From Synergistaceae bacterium (GTDB lineage Bacteria > Synergistota > Synergistia > Synergistales > Synergistaceae), in the NCBI GenBank assembly GCA_031274465.1, contig JAISQC010000159.1, forward strand, positions 1-7,184: DNA of 7,184 nt, in the 5' to 3' direction. Positions 1-6,367 of this stretch are shown piece after piece; position 1 is the stretch's first letter; each line of letters begins with the position of its first letter. The translations under genes and the position numbers were made by a program. Under the pieces are notes generated by a model. That model saw only the letters and a program-made list of their open reading frames with translations. It was not told the origin of the DNA and searched no databases.

Positions 1-174
1 CTCGGGTTTTTAGCCCGGACCGCGCTGGAGCGCGGATGCAAAAGGCTCGACTGGCTTTGTCTGGACGACAACGCCCGCGCCAAGGCGTTTTACGGCAAGC
101 TTGGGGCAAGAGCCATCGACGACAGGCATTTGTTCCGCCTAGAGGGTGAATCGCTCAGGCGGGCGGCAGACTAA
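1..174 (+). CDS. GNAT family N-acetyltransferase, C-terminal part only
   Basis: The frame is open from base 1 to a TAA at 172-174 and gives 57 residues; the start lies outside the window. The visible part has the end of a GNAT fold: an amphipathic 'ARTALERGCKRLDWLCLD' helix-strand, then 'DNARAKAFYGKLGA'. That segment matches the classical motif B region, where an Asn and a Phe-Tyr pair precede a Lys-Leu-Gly-Ala turn in the acetyl-CoA binding half. It is followed by a short final strand, 'RHLFRLEG'. This pattern is especially common in diamine/spermidine-type and other small-amine acetyltransferases, but the substrate-binding half is missing, so no substrate can be named. No intrinsic terminator follows on this strand. 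The gene converges on the ABC operon at 295-3978. The family call is fairly sure; the specificity is unknown. Confidence 0.72.
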   Translation, partial: LGFLARTALERGCKRLDWLCLDDNARAKAFYGKLGARAIDDRHLFRLEGESLRRAAD

Positions 175-223
175 AACACCCCCACCACCGCGAACGGTCC
201 CTCTGTACGGCTCTCCGGTCGAA

Positions 224-261
224 TAAAAAGGGCAGGCCAACGCGTCCGCACGGGCCTGTCC
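224..261 (-). terminator. Rho-independent terminator of the ABC exporter operon
   Basis: On the minus strand a 9-bp stem (253-261 pairing with 230-238, eight Watson-Crick pairs plus one G-U) encloses a 14-nt loop. It is followed directly by a run of five U (229-225) and then AUU. It lies 34 nt beyond the stop codon of the downstream ABC gene. On the plus strand the hairpin is preceded by A-residues and has no T-run after it, so it should not terminate the acetyltransferase transcript. Confidence 0.85.
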
Positions 262-294
262 TATGGCTCTGAAGTCAATTCAATGCGCGTTCAG

Positions 295-2124
295 TCAGGG
301 ACGCCGGATTTGCTGCGGCAGCATCTCGCGCTCGTACTGCATCGAGTAGAGCCTCAGGTAGTATCCCTTCTCGCGCAGCAGCTCGCGGTGGGTTCCCTGC
401 TCGATCACCTTGCCGTCGCGCACGACCAGTATCATGTCGGCCATCTTTATCGTAGACAGGCGGTGGGCTATCAGAAACGACGTCCTTCCCGACAGTATCT
501 TGGATATCGCGTTCTGTATCAGCCGCTCCGTCTCCGTGTCTATCGACGACGTAGCCTCGTCGAGCACGAATATCCTCGGGTTGGCAAGGATCGCGCGGGC
601 AAACGAGAGCAGTTGTTTTTCTCCTGTCGAGAGGCGGCTTCCGCCCTCCCCCACGTCGCTGTCGAGGCCGTCTGGGAGTTTTTCTATCACGCGCGTCGCG
701 GACGCCAGCCTCATCGCTTCCATTATCTCATCGTCCGTCGCGTCGAGCCTCCCGTATCGGATGTTGTCGCGGATCGTGCCGGAGAACAGGTGCGGGGTCT
801 GCAGGACGTAGCCGAGGTTGGAGTGCAACCATAATTGCGACCTTTCCCTGTAGTCCCTGCCGTCGATCAATATTCTGCCGGAAGTCGGTTCGTAAAAGCG
901 GCACACAAGATTGACGAGTGTTGACTTTCCCGCGCCGGTTTCGCCCACAATCGCCACGCAGGTTCCAGCCGGCACGCTCAGGTTGAAGTTTTCGAGCACG
1001 TATTCGTCGCCGTCCGGGTACTTGAAGGTGACGCGATCGAAGAGTATGTCGCCGCGCAACGGCTCCCAGTTCTCGCGCTTGGGCTCGAAGCTGTCGCCGT
1101 ACAGCTCGACTACCGCCGGCGAGTCCGTTATTTCGGGCGCTTGCTTCAACAGGGCGTCTACCCGCTCGATGTTGGCCTGAGTCGCAGTCGCTTCGGAGAA
1201 AATGTTCGAGAGCTGCCTCACGGGCTCGAAGATGTTTATGGCGTAGGACACCATGGCGGAAAGCGTTCCGAACGCCATCGTGCCGCCTGCGACGTATCCG
1301 ATGCCTCGGGCCATTATCACGGCTATTGCGAACGCCCCGAACATCAGCATCAGGGGCGTGAACGCCGCGCTCCACGTTGCCGACCGCACGGCCGCGCGCC
1401 TCATGCCGCCGGTGAGCTTCCCGAACTCGGATATGTTGATGTCCTCTATGACGAGGGTCTTAGACGTTCGCGCGCCCATTATGCTTTCGTTCCAGGCGCC
1501 GGTTATGACCGAGTTTGCTCGCCTCACCGCCCTGTTGTGGCGCAGTATGCGGTTTTGAAACCATACGGTGACGAGCGCCATGATGGGGATCATCGCGGCG
1601 AGCCAGACGCCGAGCCTGAAATCGAGCGCTAGCATCGCCGCGACGGCGAAGACCACGTAGGACAGCCCCCACATCAGGTCAACCAGCCCCCACGCCACGA
1701 GAAGGCCGATCCTGTCCGTGTCCGACATGACGCGGGATATGATGTAGCCGACCGGGGTCGTGCTGTAGTACGACATGGACAGCGTCTGGAGGTGGTCGAA
1801 GCAGGCTTTTTTCAAATCGCGCGAGAACCCCATCTCGACCTGTATAGCTCCTCGGGTGAAGATCACCGTGCCCGCGAGCTGGACGGCCATCAGGGCAGCG
1901 CCCGCCGCGACCGCGCGCAGGATTCCGTCCGAGGACCGGGGGAAGATGAAATTGTCTATGACGTACTTCTGGTACAGCGGGATCAGGACGTCAACTACGG
2001 AGCAGAGCAGCATGACGAGCACTATTTTGACGAGTGTCTTGGAGTGGGGCTTGAAAAAACGCCACATCGCCCGCCATACCCTTATGTCGAAAGGCTTGTC
2101 GTAATTTTCGTCCGAATGCCGCAT
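295..2124 (-). CDS. Heterodimeric ABC exporter, catalytic-site half (TM288/BmrD-like)
   Basis: This is a 609-residue half-transporter of the type I exporter fold: about six membrane helices (roughly 31-50, 66-90, 144-165, 168-189, 255-275, 284-305) followed by a nucleotide-binding domain. NBD landmarks are the A-loop Tyr369, Walker A GETGAGKST (394-402, Lys400), Q-loop Gln442, signature LSTGEKQ (498-504), Walker B IFVLDEA (518-524) with catalytic Glu523, D-loop SSIDT (526-530) and switch His554. Walker B and the H-switch are intact, but the signature is LSTGE rather than LSGGQ. It should pair with the product of 2128-3978 in the cytoplasmic membrane and couple ATP hydrolysis to export. Relatives move drugs, lipids or peptides; nothing here identifies the cargo. 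The ATG is 3 nt after the upstream TAA, so the two are translationally linked, with a G-rich stretch inside the upstream gene's last codons as a weak ribosome site. A terminator follows. Confidence 0.93.
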   Translation of the reverse strand: MRHSDENYDKPFDIRVWRAMWRFFKPHSKTLVKIVLVMLLCSVVDVLIPLYQKYVIDNFIFPRSSDGILRAVAAGAALMAVQLAGTVIFTRGAIQVEMGFSRDLKKACFDHLQTLSMSYYSTTPVGYIISRVMSDTDRIGLLVAWGLVDLMWGLSYVVFAVAAMLALDFRLGVWLAAMIPIMALVTVWFQNRILRHNRAVRRANSVITGAWNESIMGARTSKTLVIEDINISEFGKLTGGMRRAAVRSATWSAAFTPLMLMFGAFAIAVIMARGIGYVAGGTMAFGTLSAMVSYAINIFEPVRQLSNIFSEATATQANIERVDALLKQAPEITDSPAVVELYGDSFEPKRENWEPLRGDILFDRVTFKYPDGDEYVLENFNLSVPAGTCVAIVGETGAGKSTLVNLVCRFYEPTSGRILIDGRDYRERSQLWLHSNLGYVLQTPHLFSGTIRDNIRYGRLDATDDEIMEAMRLASATRVIEKLPDGLDSDVGEGGSRLSTGEKQLLSFARAILANPRIFVLDEATSSIDTETERLIQNAISKILSGRTSFLIAHRLSTIKMADMILVVRDGKVIEQGTHRELLREKGYYLRLYSMQYEREMLPQQIRRP

Positions 2125-2127
2125 CGG

Positions 2128-3978
2128 TTAAGCCCCGCCCGCCTCTTCCGCGAGATCGCCCTCTACGAGGCGTTGCATTCCGAGTACGCGCGCGTAGATG
2201 CCCCCCTGCCGCTCCAGCTCGGCGGGAGGGCCCATCTCCACGATGCGGCCGCTCTCCATCACCATGATGACGTCGGCTTGCGACAGCGTAGTTATCCTAT
2301 GGGATATTATGATAAAAGTGACCCCGCCTGCCCGAGATTTGAGCGCCGCCCTGATGCGGGCGTCTGTCTCGGTGTCCACCGCCGAGAGCGAGTCGTCGAA
2401 GACCATTATCGGCGTGCCCTTCAGTATCGCCCGGGCTATTGCGACCCGCTGTTTTTGCCCGCCCGACAGCGTAACTCCGCGCTCTCCGACCATCGTGCCG
2501 TACGAGTGCGCGAAACGTTCTATGTCTGAGTCCACCTGCGCGATTTCGGCGGCATCTTTTATCCTCTGGATGGGGCAGTTCTTCGAGAGGCCCGCGATGT
2601 TCTCGGCGATCGTGCGCGAGTACAGGAAAGGCTCCTGCAGCACGACTCCGACGTTCGAGCGAAGGTGCGAGTGTTTGAAGCGCTTTATGTCCACTTTTCC
2701 TATCCGTATCTCGCCCTCCCCGTCGCCGAGGTCGTAGAGGCGGCACAGCAGGTGCGCCACTGTGGTCTTGCCGGAACCGGTGGTGCCCAGTATGCCGAGG
2801 GTCGTCCCCTCCTTCACGGTAAAAGAGACGTCGCGCAGGACCGGCTCGTCCTGATAGGAGAACGACACGCGGTCGAATTCTATGTCGCCCTTTACCGGAA
2901 GCTCCGACGCGCCCTCGTCGTCGGCCTCCGTGGGCGATTCCAGTATCTCGCGCAAGCGCCCCAGCGACACGAAGGTCTTGCCCGCCTCCGACAGCACTCT
3001 GCCGAGGCCCCTCACGGGCCATATTATCATCGAGTTGTAAATGATGAACACGATGAACTCACCGACTGTGATGCCGCCGCGCGAGGCCTGCTGGGCCCCG
3101 ACCGCGCAGATCGCCACCATCTGCAGTCCGGTCAGCAGGTCGCCGATCCCCCAGTAAGCGCTCAACATCCGCCCGAGCTTCATCCATAGCTCCGCGAAGA
3201 GTTCGTTCTGTGCCGCGAATCTGTCGGCCTCGTATCTTTCCCTGCCGAACGCGCGCACCACCCGAACGCCGGAGAAATTTTCCTGGGCTATGGCGAGCAG
3301 AAGCCCCTCGGCCTCGTCGGCCGCCAGAAAGCTCACGCTCGCGTTGCGCAGGAAAACTGCGGAGTAGAAAAAAATCACGGGAAGGAAGGCAAACGATGCG
3401 GCCGCCATCGTGAAATTCATGGGAAACAGCACGGAGTAGGCGAATATGACCAGAGCCGATGCGCGGATTATTTCGATGAGCTGGTTTGACGCGAAGTTGC
3501 GCACGATCTCCACGTCGGAGGTGCATCTTTGAACTATGTCGCCAGTCTGGATGGATATGTGCCACTCGAACGGCAGCCGCTGTATGTGAGAGTACAGCCG
3601 GTCGCGCAGCCGTTTTATCATCCCTTCCGAGGCGCAGGCGAGCGTCCATCGGCACGTAAAAGTGAACGCCCCTCCCACAGCGGCGACAGCTACGACGAGC
3701 AGCGCGGCGGTGGCGAGGCCGCCCGCGCGTTCGGCGAAATCGGCACCTAGTCCGGCTGCGGCCGCGAACGACGAGATGACCGGCATGTGGGACGCCGGCA
3801 CCCCGCTCGCGCTGTCAACCAGAAACCGTATCAACTGCGGCATCGTGAAATTGCACGCGACGCTTATCAGCAAAGCGGCGCACGCCGCGCAGTACATGCC
3901 CCTCGACCCTTGGGATATCTCCCATAGCAGGGCGGCGGGGCGTTTGTTGGAATTTTCAGTTTCGGTCAGTTCGCCCAC
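2128..3978 (-). CDS. Heterodimeric ABC exporter, degenerate-site half (TM287/BmrC-like)
   Basis: This is a 616-residue half-transporter and the first gene of the operon. About six membrane helices (roughly 28-48, 86-108, 168-188, 190-210, 279-297, 303-322) precede the NBD. The intracellular segment 'QENFSGVRVVRAFGRE' (232-247) is typical of exporters. NBD landmarks are the A-loop Tyr375, Walker A GTTGSGKTT (398-406, Lys404), Q-loop Gln448, canonical signature LSGGQKQ (504-510), Walker B IMVFDD (524-529), D-loop SAVDT (531-535) and His560. The residue after the Walker B Asp, normally the catalytic Glu, is Asp529. That marks the degenerate partner in heterodimeric exporters such as TM287/288, BmrCD and LmrCD. 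The start is GTG at 3978-3976; an in-frame TGA at 3993-3991 rules out a longer protein, and the next in-frame Met is residue 28 at the first helix. The ribosome site is weak. The cargo is unknown. Confidence 0.92.
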   Translation of the reverse strand: MGELTETENSNKRPAALLWEISQGSRGMYCAACAALLISVACNFTMPQLIRFLVDSASGVPASHMPVISSFAAAAGLGADFAERAGGLATAALLVVAVAAVGGAFTFTCRWTLACASEGMIKRLRDRLYSHIQRLPFEWHISIQTGDIVQRCTSDVEIVRNFASNQLIEIIRASALVIFAYSVLFPMNFTMAAASFAFLPVIFFYSAVFLRNASVSFLAADEAEGLLLAIAQENFSGVRVVRAFGRERYEADRFAAQNELFAELWMKLGRMLSAYWGIGDLLTGLQMVAICAVGAQQASRGGITVGEFIVFIIYNSMIIWPVRGLGRVLSEAGKTFVSLGRLREILESPTEADDEGASELPVKGDIEFDRVSFSYQDEPVLRDVSFTVKEGTTLGILGTTGSGKTTVAHLLCRLYDLGDGEGEIRIGKVDIKRFKHSHLRSNVGVVLQEPFLYSRTIAENIAGLSKNCPIQRIKDAAEIAQVDSDIERFAHSYGTMVGERGVTLSGGQKQRVAIARAILKGTPIMVFDDSLSAVDTETDARIRAALKSRAGGVTFIIISHRITTLSQADVIMVMESGRIVEMGPPAELERQGGIYARVLGMQRLVEGDLAEEAGGA

Positions 3979-3998
3979 CTCGCAATTTTCTCACTTGC

Positions 3999-4026
3999 AT
4001 TATACTTTAAGGAACCGAGTATTGAA
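3999..4026 (-). promoter_or_regulatory. Promoter for the ABC exporter operon
   Basis: On the minus strand a consensus -10 box TATAAT occupies 4004-3999, 20 nt before the GTG start. The best -35 match is TTCAAT at 4026-4021 with a 16-nt spacer, only 3 of 6 bases. A start site near 3992 would leave a leader of about 14 nt. The -10 is convincing by sequence and position; the -35 is weak, so an activator could be needed. Confidence 0.5.
4001..4006 (+). promoter_or_regulatory. Possible -10 element for the DNA glycosylase gene
   Basis: TATACT on the plus strand (5 of 6 matches to TATAAT) lies 35 nt before the proposed ATG at 4042. No good -35 hexamer is present 15-19 nt upstream. It overlaps the minus-strand TATAAT at 3999-4004, so part of the resemblance comes from the shared TA-rich core. 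Tentative. Confidence 0.28.
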
Positions 4027-4041
4027 TATGGGGTGTTGCCG

Positions 4042-4656
4042 ATGGGCGGTGTCTTGGGGCGCGAGTTTTATATGGAGGGTGCAGTCGCTGTCGCCAGAAA
4101 ATTGCTTGGGGCGGTGCTGGTCCGAAACTCCCCGCAGGGTACTGCGTCGGGGGTGATCGTCGAGACGGAGGCTTACGCGGGGCGCGATGACGCCGCGTGC
4201 CATTCGTACAAGCGCGATGCTCCGGCCAGTGGGCACCGCACGAACGTCATGTTCGGCCCCGGTGGGGTGGCATACGTGTATCTCATCTACGGGATGCACT
4301 GCTGTTTCAACGTGGTGGCGAATTTGCCGGGTTTGCCCGAGGCTGTGCTGATACGCGCGCTCGAGCCAAAAGACGGAATCGCGCTGATGCGGGAACGCCG
4401 GGGCGTGCCCGGCCTGAAAAATTTGTGCAGTGGCCCCGGAAAGCTCTGCGCGGCGCTTGGCATAACCCGCGACCTTTACGGCGCCGACCTGTGCGGGGGC
4501 GAAATTTACATAGAGCGGGGCGAGCCGGTTCCTGACGAATCCGCGCTCTCCACGCGCCGCATAAACGTGGACTACTCCGGCGAAGCCAGCCTGTACCCGT
4601 ACAGGTTCGTGATCAAAGACAGCGGTTTTCTTTCGACGCGGAGGTATGTGGCGTAG
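4042..4656 (+). CDS. 3-methyladenine DNA glycosylase, AAG/Mpg family
   Basis: This gene encodes a monofunctional base-excision repair enzyme that flips alkylated or deaminated purines (3-methyladenine, hypoxanthine and similar) out of DNA and cleaves the N-glycosidic bond. It has 204 residues from ATG 4042, a usual length for bacterial members. Comparison with human AAG places the general base at Glu43 in 'VETEAY' (human Glu125). Base-pocket residues Tyr45, His54 and Tyr80 match human Tyr127, His136 and Tyr159. Tyr83 in 'YVYLIYGM' matches the intercalating Tyr162, Asn90 matches Asn169, and Arg105 in 'LIRALEP' matches Arg182. The conserved 'LCSGPGKLCAALGI' follows. All key residues are present, so it should be active. 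GTG 4033 and TTG 4036 are in-frame alternatives; ATG 4042 is preferred because GGGG at 4030-4033 lies 8 nt upstream. The gene is divergent from the ABC operon and ends flush against the stop codon of the next gene. Confidence 0.94.
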   Translation: MGGVLGREFYMEGAVAVARKLLGAVLVRNSPQGTASGVIVETEAYAGRDDAACHSYKRDAPASGHRTNVMFGPGGVAYVYLIYGMHCCFNVVANLPGLPEAVLIRALEPKDGIALMRERRGVPGLKNLCSGPGKLCAALGITRDLYGADLCGGEIYIERGEPVPDESALSTRRINVDYSGEASLYPYRFVIKDSGFLSTRRYVA

Positions 4657-5865
4657 TCAGGCGCCCACCGACAGCTCGGGCTTTTTCCGATAGAGCAGCA
4701 CGCTCAGCTCTTCCAATATCCTGTCGTACGCGGGCAGGTCCCCTCCCCCGATATAATCTCTGGCGATGTAATCCAGGATCGCTTTCGAGAGGTTCGGGCA
4801 CTCCACTGCGGAAGAGCGTTTCAGCGTGTCGTATACCCTTCCGATGACTATATCCGCGCCGGAGTGCGGAGTGTCGGGCATCAGAAGCAGCACTTCGTCG
4901 TTCCCGGTCCTGTATGCCGAGTCGCAGGCCCTGATGCATTGAAGGACTATCCTGCCGAAGATGGCGAAGATCAGCTTTTGCTCGATTTCGCTGATCTCGA
5001 TGCCGTGGGCTGGGGGGTACGATATCCTGAAAAGCACTGCCGACATCTTTCTCTTTCCCCGCGTCACCGATTCGACGTCCGACTTTGCCTTGTATTTCAT
5101 GAACCCCGACACGTAAAGGCCGGTCGATGGGTCTATTGCGTCGAACACCTCTATTTTGGCGGCCTCGCTCGACCGCAGGATCGGGGAGAGCATCATGAGC
5201 GCCTGCTTGCCCCGGACGGTGCGCTTGACGACCCATTCTTCCCCGCCGAACTTCATCTGCCCCTTGCCTGCTTCAAGCGGTATCAGGGATTCGAGGGATT
5301 TCCCGAGGATTGCTTTTTTGTCGAGCTTGAAATCGTCGGCGAAGGGCTCGTTGTAGGCGATTATGCGCTCGGCGCCGTCTTTCTCCTTCTCCATGAAAAT
5401 GCACGGGAACTGTATCGAATCGATGATCTTCCTGAGTTCGTCTATGCTGACGTTGTTCGACACGATGCGGTCGATCTTCCGCGCGAACAGAGGGTCCCCT
5501 GGAGCCGCCACCATCGACATGGCGGTCATTATGCCGGCTATGACGATGGAAAACCCGATGAGGCTGAAAACGACGCTGGCCCGAAACGCGGCGGCAAAAA
5601 AAATCACGAGCACGCCGTCCGTCAGCCCCGCTACCGCCACAGCGGCTCTCATTTTATAATTGTTGCACAGTATTACGTAAAACGCGGCCATTATGAAATA
5701 TATGCAGGTGATTCCGGCAAGAAAGATTGGGGGGACGTGGGAGATATCCGTCGATCCTTTGCCGAAAGAGTACGTGATAGCCGCTATCGGCAGCAGGAGG
5801 GATATCGGAGATATCAAATACTTGTAAAACCCGCCGCCCCCGCCGATTGAAGAATCGTTCCTCAT
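4657..5865 (-). CDS. Membrane protein with PAS-like and degenerate GGDEF domains
   Basis: The product has 402 residues from ATG 5865. Four hydrophobic helices (about 18-35, 46-66, 73-93, 95-118) are followed by a linker, a PAS-like segment (about 142-230; 'SIQFPCIFME', 'IIAYNEPFADDF') and a GGDEF-like domain (about 242-350). The latter opens with 'DPSTGLY' (245-251), like the usual DxLTGLxNR, and carries 'RTGNDEVLLLMPDT' (319-332) where active cyclases have R-Y-GGDEF. The second Gly is Asn, the Phe is Val, and the metal-binding 'DxDxFK' region reads 'FRISYP' (279-284). Diguanylate cyclase activity is therefore doubtful; a nucleotide-sensing or scaffold role is possible. The order TM-PAS-degenerate GGDEF recalls GdpP, but the DHH/DHHA1 phosphodiesterase is absent. 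ATG 5865 is chosen because AGGGGGAG lies 7 nt upstream; an in-frame ATG at 5925 would add 20 residues but has a poor ribosome site. The domain calls come from motifs read by eye. Confidence 0.75.
   Translation of the reverse strand: MRNDSSIGGGGGFYKYLISPISLLLPIAAITYSFGKGSTDISHVPPIFLAGITCIYFIMAAFYVILCNNYKMRAAVAVAGLTDGVLVIFFAAAFRASVVFSLIGFSIVIAGIMTAMSMVAAPGDPLFARKIDRIVSNNVSIDELRKIIDSIQFPCIFMEKEKDGAERIIAYNEPFADDFKLDKKAILGKSLESLIPLEAGKGQMKFGGEEWVVKRTVRGKQALMMLSPILRSSEAAKIEVFDAIDPSTGLYVSGFMKYKAKSDVESVTRGKRKMSAVLFRISYPPAHGIEISEIEQKLIFAIFGRIVLQCIRACDSAYRTGNDEVLLLMPDTPHSGADIVIGRVYDTLKRSSAVECPNLSKAILDYIARDYIGGGDLPAYDRILEELSVLLYRKKPELSVGA
4663..4686 (+). terminator. Weak possible terminator after the glycosylase gene
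   Basis: Just beyond the TAG a small hairpin can form: CCGA (4668-4671) with TCGG (4676-4679) around a four-base loop. Two more pairs (4663-4664 with 4680-4681) form across a three-base bulge. TTTTT follows at 4682-4686. It lies inside the 3' coding region of the opposite-strand gene. The stem is short, so this is tentative. Confidence 0.3.
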
Positions 5866-5872
5866 TTGCCCA

Positions 5873-5880
5873 CTCCCCCT
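5873..5880 (-). promoter_or_regulatory. Ribosome binding site that fixes the start at 5865
   Basis: AGGGGGAG on the minus strand, with its GGAG end 7 nt before ATG 5865, is a good Shine-Dalgarno match. The upstream in-frame ATG at 5925 has no comparable sequence at the right distance. This favours the 402-residue over the 422-residue product. Confidence 0.65.
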
Positions 5881-5958
5881 GAAATTCCTTGACAAATCGT
5901 AAAGTTGCCAAAAAGCATAACGCATGGTGCCAGCTTGCCAGCCCTAACTGTATGCGCA

Positions 5959-5987
5959 AATATAGCATATTAATCAAAACCAGACAA
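5959..5987 (-). promoter_or_regulatory. Extended -10 promoter for the GGDEF-like membrane protein gene
   Basis: On the minus strand, TTGTCT (5987-5982, 4 of 6 to the -35 consensus) is separated by exactly 17 nt from TATATT (5964-5959, 5 of 6). A TGC immediately before the -10 makes it an extended -10 element. Transcription from about 5952 would leave a leader of roughly 87 nt before ATG 5865, or 27 nt before ATG 5925. It is the best complete promoter in the window. Confidence 0.6.
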
Positions 5988-6104
5988 TGAATTTCGGGGT
6001 TTAAGCTTAATACGAGAAATAAAAGTTTTTTTAATTAATATCTTTCAGCGAGGGTCGAGCGTTTCAACGGCAGTCTGGATACGCCGCCCCGTCGAAGCCA
6101 ATAC

Positions 6105-6136
6105 CATTGCCTCCCCCAGTGGGGGAGATCGCAATG
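6105..6136. repeat. Palindromic element, intact copy
   Basis: CATTGC-CTCCCCC (6105-6117) is the inverted complement of GGGGGAG (6121-6127) plus GCAATG (6131-6136). The centre is AGT and there is one 3-nt bulge (6128-6130), which makes 13 bp of stem, all Watson-Crick. No U-run follows on either strand, so it is not a typical intrinsic terminator, although such a stem could stall polymerase or protect an mRNA 3' end. It lies just after the Rpn stop codon and resembles REP-type dispersed palindromes. Whether it recurs elsewhere cannot be seen here. Confidence 0.6.
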
Positions 6137-6139
6137 CCT

Positions 6140-6367
6140 TTACTTCCCCACTGGAGGAGTGTGACTTGCCAGTGCCTCTATTTCATTCAGCGAAAGCCCC
6201 GAGCTTTCCGCGATGATATCGTGGGAGATGCCCTTCGAGAGCAGTATTTTGGCCATTTCGGCTTTGCCCTCAGCCTTGCCTTTGTTTATTCCCTTGCCCA
6301 TGCCCTCGGCCAAACCCTCTGCCAAGCCTTCGGCCCTTGCCCCGTACATTCTGGCCAGCTCGTCCAT
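6140..6367 (-). CDS. Possible internally initiated C-terminal Rpn protein (RpnS-like)
   Basis: Met231 of the Rpn gene (ATG 6367-6365) is preceded by AGGGAG (6382-6377) with a 9-nt gap, a credible internal ribosome site. Initiation there would give 75 residues in the same frame: the AEGL repeat plus the terminal helical unit, without the nuclease. In studied rpn genes of Enterobacteria, a short C-terminal protein made from within the gene binds and blocks the full-length nuclease. The sequence shows only the site. A further Met268, with GAGGG about 10 nt upstream, would give 38 residues. That this happens here is inference by analogy. Confidence 0.35.
   Translation of the reverse strand: MDELARMYGARAEGLAEGLAEGMGKGINKGKAEGKAEMAKILLSKGISHDIIAESSGLSLNEIEALASHTPPVGK

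Larger units (their letters stand above)
5866..6139. other. AT-rich intergenic region between the GGDEF-like and Rpn genes
   Basis: This 274-nt gap contains the promoter at 5959-5987, a markedly AT-rich stretch (about 5950-6050, including a T7 run at 6025-6031 with no GC stem before it), and the palindrome at 6105-6136. On the minus strand 6107-6045 is a 20-codon ATG-to-TGA frame with no ribosome site, and I do not count it as a gene. No RNA gene or riboswitch was recognised. Confidence 0.6.

Noticed and set aside
175..223. Possible terminator for the acetyltransferase gene
   Set aside because: A partial stem (CGAACGG with CCGGTCG) has a mismatch and is followed by A-residues rather than a T-run on the plus strand.
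728..1375. Long alternative frames within the ABC genes, for example 215 codons on the minus strand
   Set aside because: They overlap conserved ABC motifs in the true frame and give Arg-rich low-complexity translations with no motif.
4028..4156. Start of a different reading frame at ATG 4028, after AAGGAA at 4009-4014
   Set aside because: This frame runs through the glycosylase gene out of phase and gives no recognisable protein; the AAG/Mpg frame has all family residues.
4864..5850. Long plus-strand frame of about 328 codons opposite the GGDEF-like gene
   Set aside because: The translation is rich in Arg, His, Gly and Asp, has no recognisable domain, and lies antisense to a gene with clear domains and signals. 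It is a GC-driven shadow.
5889..5894. Perfect TTGACA (-35) on the plus strand
   Set aside because: No -10 hexamer follows at 16-18 nt; the best TA-rich match is about 21 nt away. It points into the non-coding gap and an opposite-strand gene, so it is probably chance.
6018..6040. AT-rich A-run/T-run stretch as a terminator
   Set aside because: The T7 run has no GC-rich stem in front of it on either strand, and the weak A/T pairing would not make a stable hairpin.
6045..6107. A 20-codon minus-strand frame after the palindrome
   Set aside because: It has no ribosome site and starts inside the palindrome. It may simply be part of a repeat block, which cannot be tested from this window.
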